This document shows positions 1 through 12,162 of a stretch of DNA of 64,000 nt, one piece after another. This DNA comes from Anoplolepis gracilipes. Lineage: Eukaryota; Arthropoda; Insecta; Hymenoptera; Formicidae. The position numbers and the translations under genes are program-made. Under the pieces are notes generated by a model, which was given only the letters and a program-made list of their open reading frames with translations, was not told where the DNA came from and did no database searches. Positions within the stretch are counted from its first letter, which is position 1; the number at the start of each line of letters is the position of its first letter. The stretch lies in NCBI RefSeq assembly GCF_047496725.1, contig NC_132983.1:5681501-5745500 (forward strand), given 5' to 3'.

Positions 1-91
1 ATTCAAGAGATGGGAGGTATGCATAAACATGATAACATACATAGTTTTACTTATAAAAATGGATTTTTAAGATTATTTGTTCTTGTTTTAG

Positions 92-899
92 TCGGAAAGG
101 ATACTTTCTTTTATTCCACCCGATGGGAATTTTCGTCTTCTCTCGTATCATATAGGATCACAAAGTATTGTAGCAATTCCAATATATGTGAGACATAACA
201 TAAGCCTAAAAGAACCAGGAGGTGGTAGATTGGATATAACTGTTGGACCAAAACAAACTATTGGCAGAACAGTAAGTTGTCTTTCTAAATAAGTGTAATA
301 TTATTTATTATTATCTCACAAAATTATTATATATTAGGTATCACATTATTATGGATATTACTATTATTATTACTATATATTTCAGGTTGAAAACGTTACT
401 CTCGAAATTCCTATGCCAAAGATAGTCTTAAATTGCACTTTAAGTCCAAACCAAGGAAAATATTCATTTGATCCTGTTAGTAAAGTATTGCTATGGGACA
501 TTGGAAGGATTGATGTTTCTAAATTGCCAAATCTCAGAGGATCGGTAGGATAATTGGAAAAGCTTCAAACAGATTTAAATATATTTAGTAATTGTTATAA
601 TATATCGAGTAATTTTATATTTCAGATCACAATACAAAATTCGACAACTGTTACCGAATCAAATCCTGCCATTAATGTATGTATAATAATGCCATGTAAT
701 ATACATAGAAGAATTCTTTTTTTTCGCGAAATTTTTTAATAATTTAATATTTCGATTTTTTTAGGTCCATTTTACGATTAATCAATTAGCAGTATCTGGA
801 TTAAAAGTAAATAGATTAGATATGTATGGCGAAAAATACAAGCCTTTCAAAGGTGTCAAATACATCACTAAAGCTGGAAAATTTCAAATAAGAATGTAA
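92..899 (+). CDS. AP3M: AP-3 complex subunit mu, C-terminal part (gene runs off the left edge)
   Basis: Medium (mu) subunit of the AP-3 adaptor, which sorts cargo from endosomes/TGN to lysosomes and lysosome-related organelles (carmine in Drosophila). Four exons are visible: 92-271, 386-544, 626-676 and 765-899, all phase 0 with AG/GT borders. They encode the mu homology domain. It starts at SERILSFIPPDGNFR, continues through IPIYVRHNIS, DITVGPKQTIG and FDPVSKVLLWDIG, and ends with SGLKVNRLDMYGEKYKPFKG and the usual short tail KAGKFQIRM followed by TAA. These segments match metazoan AP3M1/AP3M2 closely. The sequence before 92 is intron, and the N-terminal longin-like half lies outside the window. 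The gene is convergent with TADA1, whose stop is about 360 bp away. Confidence 0.95.
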
Positions 900-1263
900 A
901 CACAATGAATGACTAGATAAAACAAAAATCATTTCTTGTACATTATATTAAATACGTAAGATATATATATATATATATATACTTTATTACCTAAATGAAT
1001 TATTATACATGACATTAAAAGATATACTTGCTGATAATTTACCATGTACAAAACGATATATAAAAGTATCAATGTAAAGAATGATGTTAAATAAAACTTT
1101 AAATATTCTCATTTTAATTGACTCGGATATATATTTTATATTATAGAATAAAATTAAATGTCACAATGAATAATTTGAACAATTCTATATGTTAATAAAA
1201 TTAAAGACTATATAATAAACAATACAGAACATATATTGACTCATTTACATATATATCTATCCT
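900..1263. other. Convergent 3' intergenic region between AP3M and TADA1
   Basis: This AT-rich stretch separates two facing stop codons and probably holds both 3' UTRs. An (AT)10 tract lies at 961-980 and there are several AATAAA-like words (for example near 1090). No open frame or conserved motif is visible. Confidence 0.7.
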
Positions 1264-2684
1264 TCATGTTAAAGATTGACATAATAATTTCTTTGCTTCT
1301 AAATCCTCCCATGTTGGATGAGTAGCATATGTGTATAACCGTTCCATATTAGTAGCATATATAGTGTGATTGCTAACGAGATTTTTATAAATCTGTTCGG
1401 AAAAATAAAACCGCGTTTAAAGCGTGTAACAATAGCAGAGAATTAAATTTCTTCATTCATACCTTTAATGCATGTTGTAAGTCTGCTGTGCTCACTGGTT
1501 TTAATGATGGGCGAGTAATTTGTGTGGAACAAGCATATGAAAAAGCAGTAGCTTGTTCAGCTTCTTCAAAATTGGGTTTTGATGCAGGGATTTGGCCATA
1601 AGGTTCCATCACTTCTGTCGGTCTGTTTTGAAATTTCGAATAATACAAAGTAACTAATGTTACAAGCAGTATTAAAATATAATTAGCATTAAAAGATCAT
1701 CAACTGCAGCGACTTACTCCGAACAAAATGGATTTATGTACATGGAATTTCTTTTCCATGAACTAGGTACTGGTTCTCCTATATTATAAATAAACGAGCC
1801 ATCGTAAATAGCATATCCTTTTCTCCGCGTGAAAACGGCGGTGAGTATATTTTTCAAAAAAATTTGCGTCGCGGCTATAATAATATGCGCGGTATTCTCT
1901 TCAGCTCCGTCCATATTATTTTCCCAGGCGGCGAGCATCAATCGAGCCAGCACAAAAGTCCGATCTGGTAATACAAGTTCTTGGGCGCTAGAGCGATTAG
2001 CACCTATGGGTTCGTCACCAACAGGTGACGAAGCTTGACCCAATACTTCTACATACATATCTGCTGGCTGTTGCAAAGAAATAATATAAATGGTCATATA
2101 TATATATACATTTAACTCTATGTTATTGTTATTGCTATACATTATATATATAGTGACAAACCTCAAAGTTTGATTTATCAGTCTTATATTTGCGTTTTAA
2201 TCTCAGTCTTCTTTCCTTTGAGGTTTTATCTCTATCTATCTTATAGGTTGGCGTGATAGTGGCTAATCCACGAACTTTATTGAAGAGACACAACAAGAAT
2301 TCGTTGTGTAAACGGATTTGATCATCTGTCATGAGACTACGTGCTTCGGAATCAAATTCTTCCTTTGTAGTCTAAAACAATATTTTCATAAATAATACGC
2401 AAAAATTATTGTATAAGACTTAATTGAGAAATTTACCTTCATTTGAAACCATAGCTTCATCTTCTCAAAATACCTATCAATCATAAAAGAAATAATTATA
2501 AAGATGCAAAGTTAATGCAAGTTTAATTGTAGGCTAAGCTATTCCTTCAGCATATAATTCTTATGTTTTATATATTTGTATACATTTGTTCTTTAAAGTA
2601 GAAAAAAACTTACGCCTTTGCATTCTCGCCAAGCGAAGCCACGAGACTCTTCCTAGCTAAACTTAATTCTTTCGAAGTAGTCAT
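1264..2684 (-). CDS. TADA1: Transcriptional adapter 1 (SAGA complex subunit ADA1)
   Basis: Structural subunit of the SAGA histone acetyltransferase coactivator; in the nucleus it pairs through a histone-fold-like region with other core subunits. Six exons in transcription order: 2684-2614, 2473-2437, 2371-2162, 2067-1718, 1622-1463, 1392-1264, giving 957 nt or 318 aa (human TADA1 is 335). The N-terminus MTTSKELSLARKSLVASLG, then AYFEKMKLWFQMKTTKEEFD and MTDDQIRLHNEFLLCLFNKV, is the SAGA-Tad1 signature. The middle contains PDRTFVLARLMLAAWEN, and the C-terminus reads THPTWEDLEAKKLL. The ATG is preceded by a short leader and a striking palindrome at 2752-2808. The identification rests on remembered family similarity over the whole length. 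Confidence 0.9.
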
Positions 2685-3468
2685 CTTTGCAATTTCTGCT
2701 TTTCGTACAAGATTGTTTTGAAGTCAGTTTAGGTTAGAATAATTAAACATTAGGTCTGTTCTTTTTAGCTGAACTACCTACACTAGTTCACCTAAAAAGA
2801 ACAGATCTTCTATTGGCTGGATTCCAAAAAGCACAAGATTCGAAAATCTATTCATCTCAGAATAGATATTTGCATAAATATTAGCATTCAATTTATAGCA
2901 ACATTCATAATTGCTTTATTATTCCTTGAAGGTAAAAGGATTTAGATACATAAAGATATTTTATGAAACCTTTCAATATAAAATTATATCAAAACAAATT
3001 TATTTACCATTATATAAATATTTTTAAAATTGAACCATTATTTCACTATATATTTGTCCTTGTGTAAAAATATAACAGAGAGCATTGATTCTTAAACTTT
3101 ACATATAAAGTTGTCAAATATAAATAGAAAAACTTAAATTTAAACTCTTGCATAAAAAAAAGTGACGGATAAGTGATTATAAAAAGAGAAAGTTTCTTAT
3201 TCTATATATATATATATATATACACATGATTTCGTAGAGATTCAATTTCCTATACAATGACAAATACTTTCAATTGTGTTTTAGAGCTTAATTATCGTTT
3301 CTTACTGTTTCTGGTAGAATTATTTTAGAGTGCAACGCATAAAACATTTTATCTTTAATTATACATACAATTATTCGTTAGATATATACAATTTAATGAA
3401 ATCTACCATCTTCTTCCAAGCCAGTCTTCGTAATCTCTTTTCCTATTTTTACGACCTTTCTTTCTACG
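2685..3468. other. Intergenic region: TADA1 promoter side and GALNT11-like 3' UTR
   Basis: Apart from the palindrome at 2752-2808, this is AT-rich non-coding DNA with an (AT)n tract near 3204-3222. It should contain the TADA1 transcription start and the 3' UTR of the downstream minus-strand glycosyltransferase. I see no open frame worth annotating. Confidence 0.6.
2752..2808. repeat. Near-perfect palindrome just upstream of TADA1
   Basis: Two arms of about 24 nt flank a roughly 7-nt spacer. The left arm contains TCTGTTCTTTTTAGCTGAAC and the right arm is its reverse complement with two or three mismatches. It lies about 70 bp upstream of the TADA1 ATG, next to a reverse CCAAT word (ATTGG at about 2812). 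It is probably a short foldback/MITE-like repeat, possibly inside the promoter or 5' UTR. Confidence 0.75.
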
Positions 3469-6003
3469 TCATGTAATTTCCTTAGATGGAATTCTTGATC
3501 GAACGAGATCCCAAGTTATCAATGCTGTATTCGATTTTGTGCACAAATCCATAACAACTTGTGCATTTCTTGCATTATCTGTCGCTCCTAAGCAGGTTCC
3601 TGCTGCCATGTTGTAGATAGGTGTACCATTCTGTGTAATAATGAAGTGTTTAAAATTCTCAGTAATCGTCGATTATAAAAACATCTATTACTATTTAAGT
3701 AGATTAAATAATTTATAAGCACTTGCGACAACTCTAAAATAATTATTCTAATAATTACTGTAAAAAAAAAAAATATATATATATATATATTGAATTCAAA
3801 GTTATGACATTCATAATATAAATTGCTCAGAAGCTAACATCAGTGAAAAATCTTACAATGCGTTTATGACGCCAATCTTGATTCCCACCCATTTCGTGAC
3901 ACTTTCCAAGTTTTGGAATCTTCTCAGCTGCTTCCATGCAGAGTATTTGACCAAGAACTAGCTCATTTTTATCAGTCTCGAACCACATCTATGTTGTAAT
4001 ATATAAATTTATTATTATTAAATATTATTTGTAAAGTGTGAAAAAATTATTTTCTTTTTGCTAAAATATGATATAAATATTTACCTGTGATTTAATTCTG
4101 ATACACGGCCTCAAGACAAGTTTCGAGCCTTTGGTTTTAATATCCTTGGCACTCTGAATACAAAGCACAGAATTTGAAAGTCTAATTTGATACTGATCGA
4201 TATAATTCCTTTTCCTCGAATGCCAAGGTTGCATCGGTCTTTGCTCGAGTTTGGACCATTTATCCTTTAGCCGCTTTTCCGTATCGTCGGGCAATGTTAA
4301 CTCTGGATAAACCATCTTCAAATACCAGTCGAAAGTCTTACAATGTAATTTCTGACGCAATTCTAGCCGTTCCGAGATATCGCCGTAATCAATTGCTTTA
4401 GCATTTTTCAAGAAATAATCCTTATAATCATCCATCCACACGTGTGCAACTCGCAACGAGTTTTTCAACATAGTATCGTGCGGATCGTCCGAGCCATATG
4501 GTCGTCGCCTTCTGAATACGTGACCTACTCGTGAACAGGGAATCAACTCGATACTACCGCCACACATCCATATCTAAAAAGAAAAACAATCGAATTATTA
4601 ATACTTTTGTTACGTACGTTGCAAGTCAAATTCGAACATATCAAAATAATTAATAATTAATTCTTACTCGGAATGATATTTCAAGATTTTCTCCACCCCA
4701 AACGTCCATACCAGGGTCGTATTCTCCTATCTTTGTAAAATATTCTCTGTCAATAGCGAACAATCCGCCAGCCATTGTTGGCGATCTGTTTTTTAATAAA
4801 AAATATGTATAAAAGGAATGAATTATATGTACAAATATATTTATAATTAAATGTTTTTTTTTTTTGCGAAAGATATCAATATTTGTAGATATATAAAAAA
4901 ATTATCTTACTTGATAGGCTTTACAAAATCATCCTCATGTTTTAATGTCCCAATTGGTAAGTTATCCCATTTAAAGTGCAGACCCCAGTTGAAGCCACCC
5001 CTCACCAATGGGCTACCAGTATATTGGAATGTATCTGCATTAATAATATCAATTACTGGCATGGGTACGATAGTTTTGGAATAAGTAATCCTTGAAAGAA
5101 GAGGTTCTAGCCATATTTCATTTACTTCTATGTGGCTGTCCAGAAAAATTAAAACATCTCCAGTAGCTTTTCTCGCTCCAAAAACTCGTGCTCTGATTAA
5201 TCCTTCCCTTTTTTCGGTCTTAAACAATCGTACTCTAGCATCAAAATTGTTCTTGATATACGCCTGTATCTTTTCGTGCAATTTATCGCTGTCGCTATAA
5301 TCGTTCACCAAAATAATCTCGTGCAGGAGAGCTGCCGGCGTTCTCTCGAATATGGAATGTAAGGATCGCAATAGCGTTGTATAATGCTCGTTGTAGAAAC
5401 AAATAATTATACTGGCGTTTGGTAGATTGGAGAAATATTTTTGCGTTTTGCACAGTTTGTGCCTTGTGTCTGGAATCTGTCTTCGTACTCCAAGATTGTC
5501 CGATATCAGGACATTGAAAGCGTAATTCTTGTATCCCATATCCCTTTTTCGTTGATCCTCCACATTTTTCACCATGCCTAATTCATCTAAATCTATTGAA
5601 ATATTTTATTATATTCTCAAACTTGATAATCTTGTATCGATCCAAAAAATTAACATAAGAAATTAATACCTTCGTCCAAAGTGACTGCAGGTTTTACTGG
5701 AACAGGTTGTAATTGCTGCAAGAGCGAATTGTTATTTCTGTAATCTTTACTACTGTCCAAATTGTAAGCTTTCTTATCAGATAAAATTTGCTTCTCGTTG
5801 TGAGGGACAATAATGTTGTCGCGTAACATGATTTCTTTGTCGATTTCCCTTTCCCTTTGAATAGAAATGCCAGACACTAACATCGTGGGGCTGGCAGCGA
5901 CGTTGTTTTGCGACAGTCTAGAATAGAGGTACAGACTGAAAGCCCATGTTAAAGAAGCTATCACTATTCCCGACAGGAATGACACGTATCTCGTCGATAT
6001 CAT
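3469..6003 (-). CDS. Pgant35A: Polypeptide N-acetylgalactosaminyltransferase, GALNT11 / Pgant35A type
   Basis: Golgi type II membrane enzyme that starts mucin-type O-glycosylation by moving GalNAc from UDP-GalNAc to Ser/Thr. Six exons: 6003-5670, 5592-4911, 4785-4668, 4573-4085, 3988-3857, 3630-3469, giving 638 aa. A signal anchor lies at about residues 9-29, then a stem. The GT-A domain begins near DELGMV (about 115) and shows FYNEHYTTLLRS, the metal-site DSH at 263-265, RGGFNWGLHFKWD near 308-320 and WGGENLEISFRIWMCGG. A ricin-type lectin domain follows (IRLSNSVLCIQSA, LVLGQILCMEAAEK). The stretch VGHVFRRRRPYGS and the overall pattern fit GALNT11 best. The usual VDD/VDE nucleotide-site motif here reads VND (residues 207-209). 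Orthology to the named Drosophila gene is likely but unproven. Confidence 0.9.
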
Positions 6004-6602
6004 CTGTAGAAAAAAAAAAAGATTAATTATCAGTGAAATTTTGTTTAATTATTTTTGTAACAACGCAACATTATAAGCAATATTTTTCAAACCTCTGATA
6101 CAATATGCACAATGTAATATAATCAATTCCGATCTTTTTTTTTTTTTTTTAAACACTCACCGCAGATTATAATTCGATTACAATGCACATAATGTAAGAT
6201 AATTAAACAATTTTTTCCGCACGCATTTCTGCGAAACGATTTTTAATTGACAGCCGGGTGCAAGTCAGTAGGCCGCCATTTTTAGCGGACACGTGGGAAG
6301 GGGGAAGGGAGGGGCAATTGATCAATATGGCTTCTTTCCCGCTAAATTTGAATGCCGTCACGTTTTCCATTAATCCGCTAAACATTTTTATAGCGTCTTT
6401 CGAGCGAATTTTCTTCTTTAACTTAAGCATTCGTAAAGTTTATATATCATCCACGTCAATGTCGTTATTAAAAATTGCTCGGCAATTTAACGCAGGGCAG
6501 AGGCCATTTAAATTTAGAAGTTTAAGTTTAATGATATATAGAGACGCCATATTGATTCAATTGTCTGCTAGAAGCCACATATGATATAAAAAAAAGAGGC
6601 AT
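6004..6602. promoter_or_regulatory. Divergent promoter region between the GALNT gene and syntenin
   Basis: This 0.6 kb block separates the minus-strand GALNT start from the first plausible plus-strand syntenin exon. It is richer in CG than its surroundings at 6210-6420. A TATA-like TATAAAA word lies at 6585-6591 in plus orientation, about 25-30 bp before a purine-rich GAGAGAGCTAGAG stretch that could hold the syntenin start site. Poly(T) at 6135-6151 lies on the GALNT side. Promoter function is inferred from geometry only. Confidence 0.4.
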
Positions 6603-6839
6603 TTGAGAGAGCTAGAGAAGCACTTGATTCAATGCTCTTGTCATAATAGTGAGCGATTGTCCATCCGTGCGATTGTGTTGGATTTGTTTATTCTGATTAT
6701 TCTCTCGTGCGCTGTGACAGGGGAAGAAGGAATATCTAAGAACAATTATATGTACCAGGAACGTTTACCGTTATATCGACAATTTAGTAAAATATTTAGT
6801 GACAGCAGAACACTCGGAGCGTTGACACTTAATTCCTTG
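6603..6839 (+). other. Candidate 5' exon of syntenin
   Basis: The segment ends in a good donor (TTG followed by GTGAGTC at 6840) and follows a TATA-like word. The next plus-strand acceptor upstream of the syntenin ATG is TTACAG at 8652-8657. It is most simply a 5' UTR exon. One frame is open across its entire length and includes a hydrophobic run (IVLDLFILIILSCAV), but it has no ATG before residue MYQERLP (ATG at 6750). The segment could therefore carry translated sequence; see the findings. Confidence 0.4.
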
Positions 6840-8657
6840 GTGAGTCGTGCAGCTTTATATGACTAATATATTCGTCATAATATTGGTATGTGACAGCTTC
6901 CGTGTTATCACATGTTATTACGAGAAAAAAACCCTTTGTCCTATTATTACTAATTATCACATATTCTGTGCATTCAATGTATGCATGTATATATATATAT
7001 ATATATATATAGTAAGTATATTGATATCACGTAGAAATGTATATAGCATTTTGCATGAACGTGATGCTTTTAACAAATACAAAGCATAAATATGAGGATA
7101 TTTATTTAAAATAAAAGTTACTTAATTAAATGTATCTTTATTAATATTGTATAATTATATAATAATAATAATATATACAGGGTGTATACTCCCGGGAAAA
7201 ACCTGGAAAACCTGGAATTCTCATGGATTTCGTTAGGATTCAGGGAATTTAAAAAAATGTCAAAGTATTTATTTTAAAATTTTTTAATAAAAATTTAAAA
7301 TATTTTAAGTTTAAAATCTGCTTAAAATACATATTGTTTGTTTATGTCTATATAAAATTGTTTAAAATATATGTTTTTTGTTTATGTCAAAAAATGATAC
7401 GCTAAAATAAATAAGCTTATTTTAAAATTGCATCTAAAAATATTTTAATTTTACCTGGAAGATCCTGGAATTCTCAGGGAATTTTTTTACAGAATACACT
7501 CTATATATAGTAATATATATTTCAATAAAAGTAATAAAAAAAATATAGATATTCTATATACATCTCATTATATAACTCTTTTCTTTTCGCTAATAAAAAT
7601 GCTGACTTTTATTTTTAGATGTCTGTCAGGCTATTATTTTCATGACATTGTAATATGATATAATATGGCAAAATTAATATGATTTTTAAGTCTAAGATGT
7701 TCTAATTATATTAAGATATAAGTCTTGTGTGTATGTGTGTGTGTGTGTGTGTGTGTAAAGTACACAAAAGCTAGAAAACTATGTGCAACCATTGCACAAT
7801 TTTAATCTTTATACATGAGTAATACAGTAGCATCTCGTACAAAAGCTTACATCATTCTGTTTAGTATCTAATCTTTTTTCTGCTTTTTTTCCTCTGCCAT
7901 TTCAAATCTGTCAATAACAAATTTCAAACAAACGATCAAGCGTTAGTTAGATTATAATATCCTGAAAAGGATAAAAAAAAAACTTTAAAAAATGTAAACA
8001 ATTCAGCAAAATTTCTATATCTTTTTTTTTAAAAGTTTTTAACAGAGATATGTATTTTATTTTTTCTACAAGATATCAGATATGATAAAAGGAATTATGA
8101 TTCATACATTGAATATGATAAAAAGTCTAATTAAATCTAAATATTTATCGGAAATTACTTAAATTAAAAGCCAAGTCATTTGTACTCACATTTTATATAG
8201 AAAACTAAAGGGCATAATTGACCACTGCATATGTGTATTTCTAAACTAATTTCATTTCATTATTTGATGTATGTATCTATATCATATGTTTCCTACTTTT
8301 AAAATTAAAATGTACCGATGTTTATTTCTGATTAGATTAGATTAGATTAGAAGCAGAAAATCACTATAAAATTATATTGTAGTTAAATAAATTTGATATT
8401 GTAATACTTGACTTTTTATCAATACAGATTTATTTTCTATTTTTGATTGAATAAATGTTATTTGATTAAAAGTATTTATTTATTAAAATGCCTTTAAAAT
8501 ATATTTTGTTCTTAGTGTGTGATTCTATTCCTCTTAATAAAGATAAATAAGAAATATAATTAAGTTAATATATGTAAAAACTTTGATAATAGAAAACTGA
8601 TAACATGGATTTGGATACTGATAATAATAAGAATATCTAAATATTTTTTAATTACAG
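6840..8657 (+). other. Putative first intron of syntenin (repeat-bearing)
   Basis: Non-coding AT-rich stretch of 1.8 kb. It contains an (AT)n at 6987-7011, a TIR-like mobile-element remnant at 7174-7506, a (GT)n tract at about 7731-7757 and a short GATTA tandem at about 8331-8350. No credible coding exon was seen. Confidence 0.5.
7174..7506. mobile_element. MITE-like element with imperfect terminal inverted repeats
   Basis: The left end reads TATACAGGGTGTATACT and the right end, reverse-complemented, reads TATAGAGTGTATTCT, giving imperfect terminal inverted repeats about 333 bp apart. Inside, the 13-mer CCTGGAATTCTCA occurs as a direct repeat near both ends (about 7210 and 7465). There is no internal ORF. 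The ACAGGGTGT terminus is a common repeat end in insect genomes (from memory). Family not assigned. Confidence 0.55.
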
Positions 8658-8688
8658 GAAGATATTTATAGAGAAAAAGAGATTCAAA

Positions 8689-10442
8689 ATGTCTCTTTAT
8701 CCTACGTTGGAAGATATGAAGGTAGATCACATGATGAAGGTCAGTCAAAGTTTCATGATCTATATAGACTGCAAAATCAAAAATATTACAACTTGATATT
8801 TTTCAAATTATCATAAGCTTATATTCTGTATACTGTACTGTATTAATTGAAATCATGTTATAGGCTCAAATACAAGCAGAGTCACAATATACCATTCCAA
8901 TGCCGACGGAACCAGCAATTCCTTCGGCTCCGATTTACGTTCCTTCCGCACCCAGCGTGTTATATCCATCCCTGGGAGATTACATGGGACTCGAGCTAAA
9001 TGAAGAGACTATTGCACAGAATATGCCTGAATATGCGCTCGCTAAACGTCAAAATGCAAATGATGTATGTAAATGATGTTAATATTATATCAACTGTAGT
9101 GTAATTTTTTAATTAGGATTATACCTTAATCCTAATTATAAAATTCACATCTAAAAAAGAACATTACATTATACTATTAATTAGTTTTATTCTAAAAAAG
9201 TCAATATTTTTATTTAAAAAAATATTAAGAAAAATTAATATTATAATTTCAGATAGCACTTACTTCACCAAATGTAACATACAATCCATTAACAGGAATT
9301 GTCGCTCCTTTGTCGGGACAGTCAGTGGCTTTACAGAAAGCTCATGTAACAAACGGTATTAGAGAGGTAATAAATAGGTTGCTAAACATATATAAAATTC
9401 AATGATTATTGTAAAACACACTATCCAATATTCCAAATATTTTATTTCTTTACAGTTGATATTGTGCAAAGATGCTGATGGAAAAGTTGGTGTCAGAGTA
9501 CATGCAATAAATAATGGAATCTTTATATGCCTCGTGAGTCAAAATTCTCCAGCGGCAATGGCTGGATTACGTTTTGGTGATCAAATTTTAAATATTAATG
9601 ATGTATGCGTCGCTGGATATTCGATGGAGCAAGTGCACAAGCTGTTCCGTAATGCAAATACCAATGGAATTAGAGTGGTCGTACGTGATAGGTCAGTTTA
9701 TTTTTATTTATAAACTTTTTAATTCTATTAAAATTTTTACCTCCTTTATGAGTATAATCTTAATTTTATTTACAGACCATTCGAACGTACTGTAACGATG
9801 CATAAAGATAGTATGGGTTATATTGGATTTCAATTTAAGAATGGAAAAGTAATTGCTCTAGTGAAAGATTCTTCGGCCGCACGAAACGGACTTCTAACTG
9901 ATCATCAAATACTCGAGATCAATGGAAAGGTTTGCACATTATGCCGATTTTTTATTTACAGGTTTACTGGAATAAATAATATTCAATTAAACAAATTCGA
10001 TATTTCACAGAACGTAGTCGGAATGAAGGATAAAGATATTACGACAGAAATTGAAAACGGCGGAAATATCATCACAGTGACAATAATTCCATCTTACATT
10101 TATGATCACATGGTGAAAAAGTATGTATTTTGTATTAAATAAATATAACAATATGATACTGTATTACATGTAATACAATATCACTTAAATTATGCAAAGA
10201 TTTTATGTTAGATATGAGAAATTTTTTTTATAGATATTAATATTATAAAGTATATAATAAAATAAATTATAAAATAAAATATATAATATATATTTTAATA
10301 TATAATTTGTAATATATATATATTATATATTCTTTTTTTTCAGTATTTTGTGTAAATCATTACTAACAATACATATTTTTTCCACAGAATGTCCAACAGT
10401 TTATTGAAAAATTTGATGGATCATTCTGCACTGGATCTTTAA
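8689..10442 (+). CDS. Sdcbp: Syntenin (syndecan-binding protein), tandem-PDZ scaffold
   Basis: Adaptor that binds the cytoplasmic tails of syndecans and other receptors and works in membrane trafficking, exosome formation and adhesion. Seven exons: 8689-8739, 8864-9064, 9253-9366, 9456-9691, 9776-9929, 10011-10120, 10388-10442, giving 306 aa (human 298). The start MSLYPTLEDMKVDHMM is almost the vertebrate N-terminus, including the YPxL-type motif. A second such motif, YPSLGDYMGLELNEE, follows. PDZ1 spans about 122-200 (ILCKDADGKVGVRV, GLRFGDQILNIN). PDZ2 spans about 202-280 (HKDSMGYIGFQFKNGKV, KDSSAARNGLLTDHQILEIN). The tail is SLLKNLMDHSALDL. The ATG choice is decided by the conserved N-terminus. 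The ATG lies 32 nt after an acceptor, so at least one upstream UTR exon exists. Confidence 0.96.
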
Positions 10443-11900
10443 ATCTTAAATAAGGAAATAAATTGCCAAATTCATGTATGCCATACAGCCGAATTATCGA
10501 TGGGCACGTACATTATTCTCTGTAGCTCTTTACAAAGAAAATAATATGAATATTCTACAGATATATTATTATAAACACAAGATGCCAATCATATTATTGT
10601 TGCGTGACGTATGTGATACCTATCTACAATAGAATGTAGAGCCTAGAGTTTCATGTCAATCTCGACATTAATTGGCTAAAAATTATAGAAAAAAATATAT
10701 ATATATATCAAAGATTATTTTTTTATACAAAAACATACCAAACTTGCTAAGAATCTGTGGATTTCATTGTTTAACTCTGTACAAGAAGAAAATTCTTCAT
10801 TGCACTTAATCAAACAGCATGAGCAATTAATTTGCATTATAAGATAATTGTATTCCATAATTCACATTTTGATTATATGAACGAACAAAAAATTTTATTT
10901 CTATATTTCGAAATATTGCTGTTGAATGATAAAAAATTATAATTTATTTTTTAATATAAAAAAAAATTAAAAAAAAAAAATATTTTAATTCAAAGTAAAA
11001 TTTTTATTAATGTGTCCTTCATAAAATCTTTTATCTTGTAATTAATACACTTTCACGCGACGAGATCCAACTTTTTATATTTGTAAGAATATGTATTGTA
11101 AAAATCTGTAATAATATTATTACAGGTACTATGGACAGATTTTATTTTTGTTAATTTTTGAATGTATCTATGTGTTTATTTAGTATTTATGTACGATTTT
11201 TTATCTATCGTATTGTCACAATGACAGAGAGGCACAATAAGAATAACATTTCAGAAAATTAAATAAAATATAATTAGTAATATGCCAATATCTTTTGCAC
11301 ATAGTTTCTAGCATCTTTAGTGGTATTTTAATCAAAGACTAATATTATATCGTATTGATATCGATTTTTTCAATGTAAATTCTCTTAATTCTTTAGAAAA
11401 ATAGATTAGTATATAATTGTGTATGTTCAATTTTTCAACTATAATTTATAAAATATTTCAATGATACATCTTCACTATTCTCAAACTGTTGATATTAATG
11501 CTACTCTATTTTAGATAAGTTTAATAAAAAATAAGCTTTAAAATTAATATACTATAAATGTTTTTACTCTACATTTGAAAAATATGAAAGAAACTTAGAT
11601 AAGTTATTCAACAATAAATGGATATGTATTTCAAGAACATTTAAGGAACAATTTGTGATTTCAGAATGCCAATATTACTTTATATGTAAATACAACAATG
11701 TAGTTTCTAATTATGTATTATTGATTTTATTAAATAAAGGATTAAAAGAAAAAGAAACAATTACATGTTTAATAAAGTTGCGTTATTACATAGAAAAGCA
11801 AGAAAGATTTAAACTTTCAGTTTTTGCGCATTGAAAGAATAGATATACAATTACATAGACTTTTTTACGTATTCTATTTTATTTTATAATATATGATATA

Positions 11901-11949
<49 letters not shown>

Positions 11950-12162
11950 ATATAGGCAAAGTTACGGTATAAAAATGACACAAATATTTCCTATTATATC
12001 TCCTATTACAAATAGGCTGAATCGATAATGTGTATTTTTCACGAATTGTACAGTTACCGTATAAAAGGGATTCTCCTTTCATTACAATTTATCAAGTTCA
12101 ATATTATTAATTTTTCGAGCTATCAAATGAATCTTCAATCTGTCTCGGACATCTAGCTCATA
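10443..12162. other. Convergent 3' region of syntenin and CSE1L
   Basis: AT-rich sequence with no supportable gene. It probably holds a long syntenin 3' UTR; AATAAA words occur near 11733. A long (AT)n tract lies at about 11896-11946. The short open frames here are products of AT repeats. Confidence 0.65.
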
